The position numbers were made by a program, and so were the translations under genes. Shown one piece after another: positions 43,695 through 52,641 of a stretch of 64,000 nucleotides of DNA. Each line of letters starts with the position of its first letter. The first letter of the stretch is position 1. The notes under the pieces were generated by a model. The model had not been told where the DNA came from. It searched no databases and was given only the letters and a program-made list of their open reading frames with translations. The DNA comes from Streptomyces sp. Q6. GTDB taxonomy: Bacteria > Actinomycetota > Actinomycetes > Streptomycetales > Streptomycetaceae. The stretch is taken from NCBI RefSeq assembly GCF_036967205.1, contig NZ_CP146022.1, forward strand, positions 7,998,001-8,062,000. Direction: 5' to 3'.

Positions 43695-44315
43695 ATGGCC
43701 AGGTATTTCGACGTGCACCCCGAGAATCCGCAGACGCGCATCATCTCCGCGGTCGCCGACAGCATCCGCGACAGCGCCCTCGTCGCCTACCCGACGGACT
43801 CCTGCTACGCCCTGGGGTGCCGACTCGGCAACCGTGACGGCGTCGAGCGGATCCGCTCGATCCGGCACCTCGACGACAAGCACCACTTCACCCTGGTCTG
43901 CCAGGACTTCGCGCAGCTCGGCAAGTTCGTGCAGATCGACAACGACGTGTTCCGCGCGATCAAGGCGGCGACCCCCGGCAGCTATACGTTCATCCTCCCC
44001 GCGAGCCGGGAGGTGCCGCGCCAGTTGCAGCACCCGAAGAAGCGGACCGTCGGCGTACGCATCCCCGACCACGTGGTGACCCAGGCGCTCCTCGCCGAGC
44101 TGGGCGAGCCGCTCCTGTCGAGCACCCTGCTGCTGCCCGGCGAGGAGGAGCCGCTGACGCAGGGCTGGGAGATCAAGGAGCGGCTCGACCACGCGGTGGA
44201 CGCCGTGCTCGACTCCGGTGACTGCGGCACCGAACCCACCACCGTCATCGACTTCTCCGGCGGAGAGGCCGAGATCGTGCGGCGCGGAGCCGGGGACGTC
44301 GACCGCTTCGAGTGA
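43695..44315 (+). CDS. Threonylcarbamoyl-AMP synthase-like protein (YrdC/YciO/Sua5 domain)
   Basis: The 206-residue protein has a single YrdC domain: YPTDSCYALGC near residue 37, ERIRSIRHLDDKHHFTLVC, and GVRIPDH. TsaC/Sua5 make threonylcarbamoyl-AMP for the t6A tRNA modification. The DKHHF segment and length are closer to YciO, whose role is less clear, so I avoid a tsaC name. The start ATG 43695 follows TACGCT by exactly 6 bases and has no ribosome site. Its coding end is 14 bp from the stop of the convergent ABC ATPase gene. Confidence 0.85.
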   Translation: MARYFDVHPENPQTRIISAVADSIRDSALVAYPTDSCYALGCRLGNRDGVERIRSIRHLDDKHHFTLVCQDFAQLGKFVQIDNDVFRAIKAATPGSYTFILPASREVPRQLQHPKKRTVGVRIPDHVVTQALLAELGEPLLSSTLLLPGEEEPLTQGWEIKERLDHAVDAVLDSGDCGTEPTTVIDFSGGEAEIVRRGAGDVDRFE

Positions 44316-44329
44316 CACGGGGTCCGGTC

Positions 44330-45117
44330 TCAGCGGCCGACCGTGCCCAGGAACCGGATGTGCGGACGGTCCGCGGGGCCCGGCCGACTGACCTCGGCGC
44401 GTACGCCGTAGACCTCGGCGATGAGCTCCGTGGTCAGGATGTCGCCCGGGGCGCCCGCGGCCACCACCCGGCCCCGGCACAGGACGACGACCTGGTCGCA
44501 GTACGCGGCGGCCAGGTTCAGATCGTGCAGGGCGACGACGCTGGTCAGGTCGAGCCCGCCGATCAGGTCCAGCAGGTCCAACTGGTGCTGGATGTCGAGG
44601 TGGTTCGTCGGCTCGTCGAGCAGCAGCTCGCGCGGCTCCTGCGCCAGGGCGCGGGCGATCTGCACGCGCTGCCGCTCCCCGCCCGACAGCGTGTGCCACA
44701 GCCGGTGGGCCCGGTCGGCGAGCCCACTGCGCTCCAGGGCGGCCCGGACCGCCGCCTCGTCCCCGCCGACGCGGCCGACCAGGCGCGGCGGTGCGGCACC
44801 CGGCCGAGACGTACGACATCGGCGACCGTCAATTCGACCTGGGTGTCGGCCTGTTGCTCCACCATCGCGATGCGCCGGGCGGCCGTCCTGCGGCGCACCG
44901 AGGCGAGCGGGTCGCCGTCGAGGGTGACGACACCGCCGCTCGGGGCCAGCACACCGGCGAGCAGCCGCAGCAGGGTCGACTTGCCCGAGCCGTTCGGACC
45001 GAGGAGTCCGGTGACGGTGCCGGGGCGCGGGGCGAGGCTCACCCCGTCGAGGACGAGCGCCCCGCCGGGCGACCAGGACACGCGCTCCGCGCTCAGCCCC
45101 TTCCCGGAGACAGTCAC
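44330..45117 (-). pseudogene. btuD: BtuD/FecE-type ABC ATPase of the B12-riboswitch operon, frameshifted
   Basis: The GTG at 45117 overlaps the permease stop as GTGA. The first frame has Walker A GPNGSGKST and the Q-loop (VEQQAD) and breaks after HRRAWSAASAG. The second frame has QIARALAQEP, Walker B LLLDEPTNHLD, the switch VALHDL and the end of the protein. The signature LSGGERQR is also in the second frame. Adding one G opposite the C-run at 44761-44764 repairs a normal 262-residue ATPase. The riboswitch upstream of the operon indicates cobalamin or a corrinoid as substrate, although such proteins are often labelled F420-0 transporters. Confidence 0.85.
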
Positions 45118-46130
45118 CGCACGGCCCTGCCGCGGTAGAGGACGAGCACGAACGCGGGCACGCCGATCAAGGACGTCACCACCCCCACCGGAACCTCCTG
45201 GGGTTCGAGGACCGTGCGGGCCGCCGTGTCCACCCACACCAGGAACACCGCCCCGGCCAGCGCCGTCACCGGCAGCAGCCGGGTGTGCCCGGGACCCACC
45301 AGGGCGCGGGCCGCGTGCGGCAGCACCAGACCGACGAAGCCGATGGCGCCCGCCGCGCTCACCAGGGCCGCCGTCAACAGGGCCGTCACACACAGCAGGA
45401 CCAGGCGGGTGCGGGCGACATGGACGCCGAGCGCCGCCGCCGCCTCCGGGCCGAACGCGAACGCGTCGAGCGTGCGCCCGTACCCGAGACAGACCGCGAG
45501 GGCGACGACGAGGACCGCGAGGCAGAGCCACACCTCGGTCCAGCCGACGCCGCCGAGCGAGCCGAGCAGCCAGAACAGGACGCCGCGCGTCGTCTCCGCG
45601 TCGGCCGCCGTCAGCACCACGAACGACGTCAGCGCGGAGAAGAGCTGCATCGCGGCCACCCCGCACAGCACCACCCGGTCCGTGCTGCCGCCGAGGCTGT
45701 GGCTGAGCAGCAGGACGAGCGCGAACGAGCAGACCGCGCCCGCGAACGCGCCGCCCGACACGGACAGGGCGCCCCCGCCCACCCCGAGCACCACGACGAG
45801 CACGGCGCCGGTCGACGCTCCGGACGACACCCCGAGCACGAACGGGTCGGCGAGCGGATTGCGCAGCAGCGCCTGGAGCACCGTGCCGCACACCGCGAGG
45901 CCCGCGCCGCACACGGCCGCGAGCAGCGTGCGCGGCAGCCGCAGGTTCCACACGATGCCGTCGCGGATCGGCGAGAGATCGGAGGTGCCCCAGCCGAGCC
46001 GTGCCCCGACCGCGGCCCACACGTCGGCGACCTCGATGTGCGCGGGCCCGATGGTGATGGCCACGGCGACGGAGGCGCACAGCGCGGCGAGGCCCGCGGC
46101 CCCGTAGAGTCCCGGCCGCAGGACGCTCAC
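45114..46130 (-). CDS. btuC: Cobalamin/siderophore-type ABC importer permease
   Basis: The 338-residue integral membrane protein belongs to the FecCD/BtuC family with about ten membrane segments. Conserved family segments are RLPRTLLAAVCGAGLAVCGTVLQALLRNPLADPFVLGVSSGAS (split: RLPRTL, NPLADP) and GAIGFVGLVLPHAAR, which contacts the ATPase. GTG 46130 overlaps the binding-protein stop as GTGA and its own end overlaps the ATPase start in the same way. It forms the channel of the riboswitch-controlled importer. Confidence 0.9.
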   Translation of the reverse strand: MSVLRPGLYGAAGLAALCASVAVAITIGPAHIEVADVWAAVGARLGWGTSDLSPIRDGIVWNLRLPRTLLAAVCGAGLAVCGTVLQALLRNPLADPFVLGVSSGASTGAVLVVVLGVGGGALSVSGGAFAGAVCSFALVLLLSHSLGGSTDRVVLCGVAAMQLFSALTSFVVLTAADAETTRGVLFWLLGSLGGVGWTEVWLCLAVLVVALAVCLGYGRTLDAFAFGPEAAAALGVHVARTRLVLLCVTALLTAALVSAAGAIGFVGLVLPHAARALVGPGHTRLLPVTALAGAVFLVWVDTAARTVLEPQEVPVGVVTSLIGVPAFVLVLYRGRAVR

Positions 46131-47161
46131 CTGGTGAGGCCGTACGTGCGCAGCGCCGCCGCCACCTTCTCCACGCCGTCCACGGTCCGGATCGTGGGAT
46201 TCATGTCCTGCCCGCTGAGCAGCACGTACCGCTTCTTCCGTACGGCCGTCATGTTCTTGGTGACCGGGTCGGACTCCAGGAACCGGATCTTCTGCGCGGC
46301 CGACTCGGCGGACTGCGAGCGGCGCGTCAGATCGCCGATGACGAGGACGTCGGGGTCGCGGTCGGCGACCGTCTCCCAGTTGATCTGCGGCCACTCCTCG
46401 CGCGTGTCGTCGAACACGTTGCGCAGGCCGAGTTCCTTCGTGATGACGCCGGGCGCGCCGCAACACCCCGCCATATAGGGCGAGTCGGAGTTGGCGAACC
46501 AGTACAGGACGTCCACGCCGCTCGCGTCGAGCCCCGAAGTGGCCGCGCCGACACGGGACTTCAGACCGGTGATCAACTTCTCGCCGCGTTCCTCGACGCC
46601 GAAGACGCGCGCGAGGTCACGTATCTCCCCGTACACGGTGTCCAGGGTGAGGGCCTCGGTGCGCACCCCGTCGCCGTCGCCACTGTTGTCCTTGTCCGCG
46701 CAGTCGGTGGGGGAGAGGTAGGTGGGCACGCCGAGCTTCTCGAACTCCTCGCGCGGGGCCACACCGCCCTTGCCGAGGGTGTACGTGAAGGAGGCCGCGG
46801 CGAAGTCCGGTTCGGTGTCGAGGACCTTCTCGAAGGACGGGTAGCGGTCGGCCAGACGCGGCACCTTCGCGTTCGCCTTCGCCAGGCCCTTGAGGACCGG
46901 ATCGGTCCAGGTGGCCGTGCCCACCATCCGGTCCGCGAGTCCGAGGGACAGCATGATCTCGGCCGACCCCTGATCGAGGGCGACGGCCCGGCGCGGCGCG
47001 TGGGCGACGCGGACCTTCGTACCGCAGTTGTCGAGCGTCACGGCGCGTGCGTCGCCGTCCGGCGCGCCGTCGGCCGGTTCCGCTGTCGCGCATCCGGTGA
47101 GCAGCAGCAGGGTTCCCGCCAACAGGGGCGCGGCAAGGCGGAGTTGACGTGCGAGGGGCAC
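46127..47161 (-). CDS. btuF: Cobalamin-type ABC importer substrate-binding lipoprotein
   Basis: The 344-residue protein has a lipoprotein signal ending LLLLTGCAT (C24) and a type III binding-protein fold: VRVAHAPRRAVALDQGSAEIMLSLGLADR is the usual start, and YWFANSDSPYMAGCCGAPG carries an uncommon Cys-Cys pair. Databases often call this subgroup a putative F420-0 binding protein. The cobalamin riboswitch directly upstream argues for a corrinoid instead. It is the first gene of the three-gene operon and is complete. Confidence 0.88.
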   Translation of the reverse strand: MPLARQLRLAAPLLAGTLLLLTGCATAEPADGAPDGDARAVTLDNCGTKVRVAHAPRRAVALDQGSAEIMLSLGLADRMVGTATWTDPVLKGLAKANAKVPRLADRYPSFEKVLDTEPDFAAASFTYTLGKGGVAPREEFEKLGVPTYLSPTDCADKDNSGDGDGVRTEALTLDTVYGEIRDLARVFGVEERGEKLITGLKSRVGAATSGLDASGVDVLYWFANSDSPYMAGCCGAPGVITKELGLRNVFDDTREEWPQINWETVADRDPDVLVIGDLTRRSQSAESAAQKIRFLESDPVTKNMTAVRKKRYVLLSGQDMNPTIRTVDGVEKVAAALRTYGLTR

Positions 47162-47234
47162 GGGGAGTCCTTAGCGTCCAGGGCTCATACGCGGAGCCGG
47201 CCTACGGTTCACCCCCGCCCGCTGGTCGCCGCCG

Positions 47235-47395
47235 GAGGCTGCCAGCAGGTCTTCGGACTCGGGGTCGTCCGCGCGAAGCGCCTTCCCGGGCCGGTGGCCC
47301 AGTGGCAGTTGCTCCGCCCGTCACCCTCACCGCTGCGCGTCAGTTCCGGGTTCCCACCGGATTCCCTGACCCGTGTGCGTCGTTGAACGCACAAA
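47235..47395 (-). ncRNA. Cobalamin (adenosylcobalamin) riboswitch
   Basis: Read on the minus strand, this leader shows the conserved cobalamin-riboswitch core in order: a CAGGGAATCCGGTGGGAA-like element with the paired CCCGGAACTG (47326-47372), a following CGCAGCGGTGA, the B12-box-like GCCACTGGGCC (47296-47306) and a 3' GGGAAGGCGC and AGACCTGC portion (to 47235). It is 74 bp upstream of the binding-protein start, leaving room for a terminator or ribosome-site sequestering stem. High adenosylcobalamin should shut the importer off. A -10 box GATAAT at 47416-47421 (minus strand) fits as the promoter. Confidence 0.9.
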
Positions 47396-47453
47396 GGTAC
47401 GACTGGCTCGGCGAAATTATCACAGGCCGGACGTCTCGGGCCGAGCGGACCCA

Positions 47454-47553
47454 GGGCCTGCCCGGCGGATCAGGTCGCGGCTCGGGTGGCCCGTGCCCTG
47501 CTGCGCCGGCGTGCCGGACCCCGCGTCCACGACACGATCGGCCGGGCAGGCCC
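47454..47553. repeat. 13-bp perfect inverted repeat between the B12 operon and PLC fusion gene
   Basis: GGGCCTGCCCGGC (47454-47466) is inverted at GCCGGGCAGGCCC (47541-47553) with a 74-nt loop. The right arm touches the stop codon of the PLC fusion gene. It could end that leftward transcript before the riboswitch promoter. Confidence 0.5.
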
Positions 47554-49718
47554 TAGGGGGCCGGTGTCCGGCGCTCCGCGTTGAGCACGGCCACCGCACC
47601 CCGCGCGTCGCCGATCGTCGCGTAGTCGACGGCGACGAAGGTCACCGGTCGGCCGCGTTCGCGCTCGCAGCGGCGGGCCCGGTCGAGCACGAACCTGCGG
47701 GTGTTGACCGTACCGGCGTCCAGGCGGCTGCCGCCGTCGATCGTGATGAAGTGGTTCAGCAGGAAGAGCCGCTTGTCGTCGCCGCCGCGGTGCGCCACGC
47801 AGTTCATGTCGCCGGGGGAGCGGAAGGCGAACGGGGTCTCCATGCCGTACCGGTAGAAGTTCCGGTACCAGGGAGCGGGGCCGTCGGCCTGTTCGGCGAA
47901 GACGACGAGCCGGCGACCGCTGTCGATCATGTCGCCGAGCGTCGGCCAGGGCCGTGCGGGATCCGGGTCGGGCGTGTGGACCAGATCGTCGAGACCGGCC
48001 TCGGCGAACGCCTTCGCGGTGTCCTCACCACTGATCGCGTCCTGCACGATGAACGTGACCACATCGGTGGGATGGGCCCGCATCCAGTCACCGATCCCGC
48101 GCAGCGCCGCCACCAGCTCGACCGCCCCGGCCCGGCACACCGCGTGGCACAGCCACAGCCCGTCGCGCGGCGGGTTGATCGCGTTGACCGCCGACCTGAC
48201 CAGGGCCTGCTGCGCGGGGGTGAAATCCGAGTCGGAGAGCCGCCCGGCGATCTCGTCGGGCCGCTCCCACCGGTACGTGTCGATCTGGAGGGCCCGCACC
48301 CCGTCGTCCAACTGCGCGGTGATCCCCGGGTCCTGGAGCGGCCCGATGAACCGGTCGACCGTCGTCGACATGGCGTTGTGCGAGGTCAGGTACGCCACCT
48401 CGTCGTAGCGCCGGTCGCACAGCTTGGCGCTGCCCTGGCACACGCGCGGCCCACCGGGACTGATCAGCGGCGGCAGCGCGACCATCCCGGCCACCGCCAC
48501 GGCGGCCGCGCCCAGCCCCGCCCCGAGGAATCGCCGCGACGGCGCCGTCCGCGCCCGCTCCGCGCGCAGCCGCAGCCCCGCCGCCACCAGCAGCACCCCG
48601 ACGGCGACGGGCACCAGCGCCGCGACGACCGCGGTGGCGGTGAGCCGGTCGACGGCGGTGCCCTGCACGTCGTCGACCAGCCGGGCCAGGCTCGGCGGCC
48701 ACGAGGCGGGCGGGTCGACCAGGCGCCCGTCGGCCGACAGCCGCGCCGCGCCCACGGCCAGCAGCGTGAGGAGACCACCTGCGACGAGCGGCACGCCGAG
48801 CCGCGTCAACCGCCGTCCGGGCTGCGGCGATCCGGCCCACCACAGCACGGCGAGGGACGCCACGAGCAGCGCGGCCGCGAGTCCCTCGACCAGACCGAGC
48901 CCGACCGCCGTGTACGGACGCACGTCGTGCAGCGTGTCGAGGTCGTTGCCCGACTCCCGCAGCGCCGCGCCCAGGTCCCAGGTGCCGTCGTCCACGAGCT
49001 GCCGGAGCTGGGCGACCGCGCCCCGCGTGTGCTCCGACAGGGCGGCGGGCGCCACGGCGGCCAGCGCGGTCGCGACGTCCCCGTCGGCCAGCGCCGTCTC
49101 CACCTCGGGTCGCAGCGCCCCGCGCTCGTTCTCCGCGACCGCGGACAGCAGCGCGTCCGCGACCCGGTCGGCCTGCTCCTCGGTGAGCGGGAGCGCCGGT
49201 ATCCCCTCGGGGGCCCGCCCCGCGGACAACTCCCGCAGGGCGTCCGACAGATCGGCGGTGAACCGCTCGAAGTCCGGCTCCGGGCTGCGCTGCACCCCGG
49301 CCACGAGGTCACCGAAGTACGTCTGCGCGAGATCGTCGAGGTGGGCGAGGACCGGCCGCAGATCGACGGTGAGGTCGAGGGAGCCGCGCGTGCCGTTGAG
49401 ATAGCCGACCACGGCCTGGATCTGCTCCAGCGTGAGGTCGCGCACCGTTTCCGGCGGCAGCACCAGCTTGATGTTGGAGGTCACCTGGGCCTCCGGCACG
49501 GCGAGGCCGGCGAGCAGATCACGCGTGAGCGGGGCCGCCCGGGGATCCACCAGGACCTCGTTGTACAGCCGGTCGTAGGCGTGCTCCTCGTCGAGGACGG
49601 ACGCGTGGAAACCCGGGTCGAGGACGGTGCCGCGCACCGTCGCCGTCGTGAGGACGGTCAGCGTGGCGAGCGCCGCCACCACGCAGGCGACGGCACGCGC
49701 CGCGAACCGGGCGTCCAC
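47553..49718 (-). CDS. Membrane protein fused to a PI-PLC-like phosphodiesterase domain
   Basis: The 721-residue protein has a signal-anchor (residues 8-28), a long extracytoplasmic alpha-helical region (30-260), four or so membrane helices (270-420), and a C-terminal PI-PLC X-like domain from about 440. In that domain YLTSHNAMSTT carries the first catalytic histidine region, DDGVRALQIDTYRW the metal/substrate part and LWLCHAVCR the second histidine. The combination of a helical sensor-like domain, membrane helices and a phosphodiesterase domain is unusual. Its target lipid or polymer is unknown. The gene lies 6 bp downstream of arcA, so it may be co-transcribed. Confidence 0.78.
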   Translation of the reverse strand: MDARFAARAVACVVAALATLTVLTTATVRGTVLDPGFHASVLDEEHAYDRLYNEVLVDPRAAPLTRDLLAGLAVPEAQVTSNIKLVLPPETVRDLTLEQIQAVVGYLNGTRGSLDLTVDLRPVLAHLDDLAQTYFGDLVAGVQRSPEPDFERFTADLSDALRELSAGRAPEGIPALPLTEEQADRVADALLSAVAENERGALRPEVETALADGDVATALAAVAPAALSEHTRGAVAQLRQLVDDGTWDLGAALRESGNDLDTLHDVRPYTAVGLGLVEGLAAALLVASLAVLWWAGSPQPGRRLTRLGVPLVAGGLLTLLAVGAARLSADGRLVDPPASWPPSLARLVDDVQGTAVDRLTATAVVAALVPVAVGVLLVAAGLRLRAERARTAPSRRFLGAGLGAAAVAVAGMVALPPLISPGGPRVCQGSAKLCDRRYDEVAYLTSHNAMSTTVDRFIGPLQDPGITAQLDDGVRALQIDTYRWERPDEIAGRLSDSDFTPAQQALVRSAVNAINPPRDGLWLCHAVCRAGAVELVAALRGIGDWMRAHPTDVVTFIVQDAISGEDTAKAFAEAGLDDLVHTPDPDPARPWPTLGDMIDSGRRLVVFAEQADGPAPWYRNFYRYGMETPFAFRSPGDMNCVAHRGGDDKRLFLLNHFITIDGGSRLDAGTVNTRRFVLDRARRCERERGRPVTFVAVDYATIGDARGAVAVLNAERRTPAP

Positions 49719-49724
49719 GCGGAC

Positions 49725-50984
49725 TCAGAAGTCCACGGGGTCGCGCACGATCGGGCACGTCATGCAGTGCCCGCCGCCGCGCCCGCGGCCGAGCTCGGCG
49801 CCGACGATCGTGATCACCTCGACGCCGGCCTTGCGCAGCAGCGTGTTGGTCTGGGTGTTGCGGTCGTACGTGAACACGACGCCCGGCTCGACGGCGACGG
49901 CGTTGTTGCCGCTGTCCCACTGCTGCCGCTCGGACGCGTACACGTCGCCACCGGTCTCGATGACCCGCAGCCCGCCGCTCAGGCCCAGGGCCGAGGCGAC
50001 GACGTCGACGAACGGCGTCGTGCCCTCGTCGGTGATGTGCAGGCCGGGCGCCTTGTCGCTCGGACGCAGCGAGAACGTGTGCACCGAGTCCATGATCCGC
50101 GGGTACAGCGTGACGATGTCCCGGTCGGCGAACGTGAAGACGGTGTCCAGGTGCATCGCCGAGCGGAGCTTGGGCATCCCGGCGACGATGACGTGCTCGG
50201 CCGCGCCGTTCTCGAACAGGGCCGCCGCGACCTGGGTGACGGCCTGCCGCGAGGTGCGCTCGCTCATGCCCATCAGGACGACGCCCTTGCCGACCGGCAT
50301 GATGTCGCCGCCCTCGAACGTGGCCTGCCCCCAGCTCCGCTCGGGGTCCCCCCACCACACCGTCGACCCCACGAAGTCCGGGTGGAACCCGTACACGGCC
50401 TTCATCAGGAGCGTCTCGTCGTGCCGCGCCGGCCAGGACAGCGGGTTGAGCGTGAGCCCCCCGTACAGCCAGCAGGTGGTGTCACGGGTGTAGAGCGTGT
50501 TGGGCAGCGGTGGCATCAAGTACTCGCGTACGCCGGTGGATTCCCGCGCGAGCGACACATAGGCGGAGCGGTGGTCGTCGGGCAGGTCCGTGGTCGCGAG
50601 ACCGCCGATGAGGTACTCCGCGAGCTGCCGCGGCTCCTGCGCCTCCAGGAAGGCACGGGTGTCGTCGATGAGACCGACCCCGACCTGGTTGGCGACGATC
50701 TTGCGGTCCAGGAGCCAGGACTTCGCCTCGGGGATCGCCATCGTCTGCGCGAGCACCTCGTGGAGCTCCACGACGTCGACGCCGCGCCCGCGCAGCTTGT
50801 TGACGAAGTCGGCGTGGTCGCGCTGCGCGTTCTCCACCCACATGACGTCGTCGAAGAGCAGGTCGTCGGAGTTGGTCGGGGTGAGTCTGCGGTGCGCGAG
50901 CCCGGGTGCGCAGACGAGGACCTTGCGCAGCTTGCCCACCTCGGAGTGGACGCCGTAGGACGCGGAAGCGGGGGTGTCGGTCAC
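49725..50984 (-). CDS. arcA: Arginine deiminase
   Basis: ArcA hydrolyses L-arginine to citrulline and ammonia. The 419-residue product has the guanidino-modifying fold, with [26 protein letters not shown] for the catalytic histidine, and the nucleophile Cys407 in GGGHCMTCP near the C-terminus. The next gene upstream encodes an arginine/ornithine antiporter (39-bp gap), so both act together. The other ADI genes (ornithine carbamoyltransferase, carbamate kinase) are not in the window. The start is ATG 50984. Confidence 0.95.
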   Translation of the reverse strand: MTDTPASASYGVHSEVGKLRKVLVCAPGLAHRRLTPTNSDDLLFDDVMWVENAQRDHADFVNKLRGRGVDVVELHEVLAQTMAIPEAKSWLLDRKIVANQVGVGLIDDTRAFLEAQEPRQLAEYLIGGLATTDLPDDHRSAYVSLARESTGVREYLMPPLPNTLYTRDTTCWLYGGLTLNPLSWPARHDETLLMKAVYGFHPDFVGSTVWWGDPERSWGQATFEGGDIMPVGKGVVLMGMSERTSRQAVTQVAAALFENGAAEHVIVAGMPKLRSAMHLDTVFTFADRDIVTLYPRIMDSVHTFSLRPSDKAPGLHITDEGTTPFVDVVASALGLSGGLRVIETGGDVYASERQQWDSGNNAVAVEPGVVFTYDRNTQTNTLLRKAGVEVITIVGAELGRGRGGGHCMTCPIVRDPVDF

Positions 50985-51023
50985 GGAGTGCCTTCCAGGG
51001 GGTGCGGGGCTCGGGTGAGCGGC

Positions 51024-52460
51024 TCAGAGGCTGATCCAGCCGGCGGCCAGGGCCACGACGCCGAGCACGGCGCCGACGACGGAGACGACGAGGATGACCA
51101 GCTCCCGCGGGGAGAACAGGCGTCGGCCCTGCTCCCTGCGGGCCATCACGAACAAGATCGTGGCGGGGGCGTAGAAGATGAACGACACCAGGACGAACTT
51201 CAGCCCGGCCGCGACGAGCATGAACAGCGTGTAGAGCGCGGCGACGGCCGCGATGGTCAGCTCACGGTTCGAGGTGCGGCCGCCGTCGGTGAGCGGATCG
51301 GAGCGGGTCCCGAGCTTGACGGCGAACCCGGCCGCCAGCAGATACGGGATGAGCGAGAGCGCACTGGTCAGATCGAGCGCGAAGTTGAACGCGTCGTCCG
51401 AGAACGCGGTGATGATCAGGACCACCTGCGACAGGGCCGTCGTCAGCATCAGCGCGGGCACCGGCACGTCGGCGCGGTTCGCGCTGCGCAGGAAGCGCGG
51501 CATGTCGTCGTCCTTGGCGGCGACGAACAGTACCTCGGCCGCCATCAGCGTCCAGGCCAGATAGGCGCCCAGCACCGACACGATCAGGCCGACGCTGATG
51601 AACACCTTGCCCCAGGTGCCGACCGCCTCCTCCAGGACGCCGGCCATGGACGGCTGGCGCAGTTCGGCGATCTGTTCCATGGGCATGATCCCGTAGGACA
51701 CGATGACCACGGAGGCGAAGACGGCGAAGACGCTGAGGAAACCGAGGACGGTCGCCTTGCCGACGTCGGAGCGCTTCTTGGCGTGCCGCGAGTACACGCT
51801 CGCGCCCTCGACGCCGAGGAAGACGAAGACGGTGGCGAGCATCGTGCCGCGAACCTGGCTGAACAGCGAGCCCGCGTAGTCGGCGCCGCCCCAGTTGTCG
51901 GCGAAGACGTCGGCCTTGAAGCAGAACAGCGCCAGCAGGACGAAGACGAGGATCGGGACGACCTTGGCCACGGTGACGATCTTGTTGATCGCCGCGGCCT
52001 CCTTCACGCCGCGCCGGATCATCAGGAAGAACGCCCACAGGCCGGCCGAGGAGATCACGATCGCGAGCGCCGTGTCGCCCTCGCCGAGCGCCGGCCAGAT
52101 CGCGCCCACCGTGGACATGATCAGCACCCAGTACGTCACGTTGCCGACGCAGGCGCTGGCCCAGTAGCCGAACGCGGAGAAGAAGCCGAGGTACTCGCCG
52201 AACCCGGCCTTCGCGTACGCGTAGACACCCGCGTCCAGATCGGGCCTGCGCACGGCCAGGGACTGGAAGACGAAGGCGAGCATCAGCATGCCGGTGCCGG
52301 CGATGGCCCACGCGATGAGCGCGCCCGCCACGCCGGTCTCCTCGGCGAAGCGCCGGGGGAGCGAGAACACGCCCGCGCCGACCATCGAACCCACGACCAT
52401 GGTGGTCAGCGTGAACAGCGGCAGTTTGGCCGTGGTGGGGGTGGTGGTGGCCTTCTCCAT
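51024..52460 (-). CDS. arcD: Arginine/ornithine antiporter-type APC transporter
   Basis: The 478-residue transporter of the APC superfamily basic-amino-acid antiporter group has about 12 membrane segments. VVGSMVGAGVFSLPRRFAEETG at the start is the consensus substrate-binding helix of the family and GVEGASVYSRHAKKRSDVG the conserved cytoplasmic loop. It probably exchanges arginine for ornithine or citrulline, matching the arcA product. The ATG at 52460 is preceded by GAGGAAGAC. It is the first gene of the operon with arcA. Confidence 0.9.
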   Translation of the reverse strand: MEKATTTPTTAKLPLFTLTTMVVGSMVGAGVFSLPRRFAEETGVAGALIAWAIAGTGMLMLAFVFQSLAVRRPDLDAGVYAYAKAGFGEYLGFFSAFGYWASACVGNVTYWVLIMSTVGAIWPALGEGDTALAIVISSAGLWAFFLMIRRGVKEAAAINKIVTVAKVVPILVFVLLALFCFKADVFADNWGGADYAGSLFSQVRGTMLATVFVFLGVEGASVYSRHAKKRSDVGKATVLGFLSVFAVFASVVIVSYGIMPMEQIAELRQPSMAGVLEEAVGTWGKVFISVGLIVSVLGAYLAWTLMAAEVLFVAAKDDDMPRFLRSANRADVPVPALMLTTALSQVVLIITAFSDDAFNFALDLTSALSLIPYLLAAGFAVKLGTRSDPLTDGGRTSNRELTIAAVAALYTLFMLVAAGLKFVLVSFIFYAPATILFVMARREQGRRLFSPRELVILVVSVVGAVLGVVALAAGWISL

Positions 52461-52498
52461 GTCTTCCTCACGGTCGCGCTGCGGAGCCAACGGAACGC

Positions 52499-52528
52499 TC
52501 GGGCACACAGTCTTCTCTGAGTGCCCGA
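52499..52528 (-). promoter_or_regulatory. 8-bp hairpin in the arcD leader
   Basis: TCGGGCAC (52499-52506) and GTGCCCGA (52521-52528) are perfect inverted copies with a 14-nt loop, 39 bp upstream of the arcD start. A TGTATCCGTACA site with TGTA/TACA half-sites is at 52549-52560. Either could take part in control of the arginine genes or the divergent lipoprotein gene. Confidence 0.4.
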
Positions 52529-52641
52529 CCGAACGCATCTTTTAGTGGTGTATCCGTACAAATGGCGGGACTCGTGACATATAGGCAGCATGGGGCGTGC
52601 CGCTGACGGATGTACGGAAGTACGGAAGAAGGTCCCCAGGC

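Noticed and set aside
47373-52520. Plus-strand open frame of 1715 codons across the PLC fusion, arcA and arcD genes
   Set aside because: It is antisense to three well-supported genes, has no family motifs and is rich in Arg, Gly, His and Val. It results from the biased third codon positions of the true genes.
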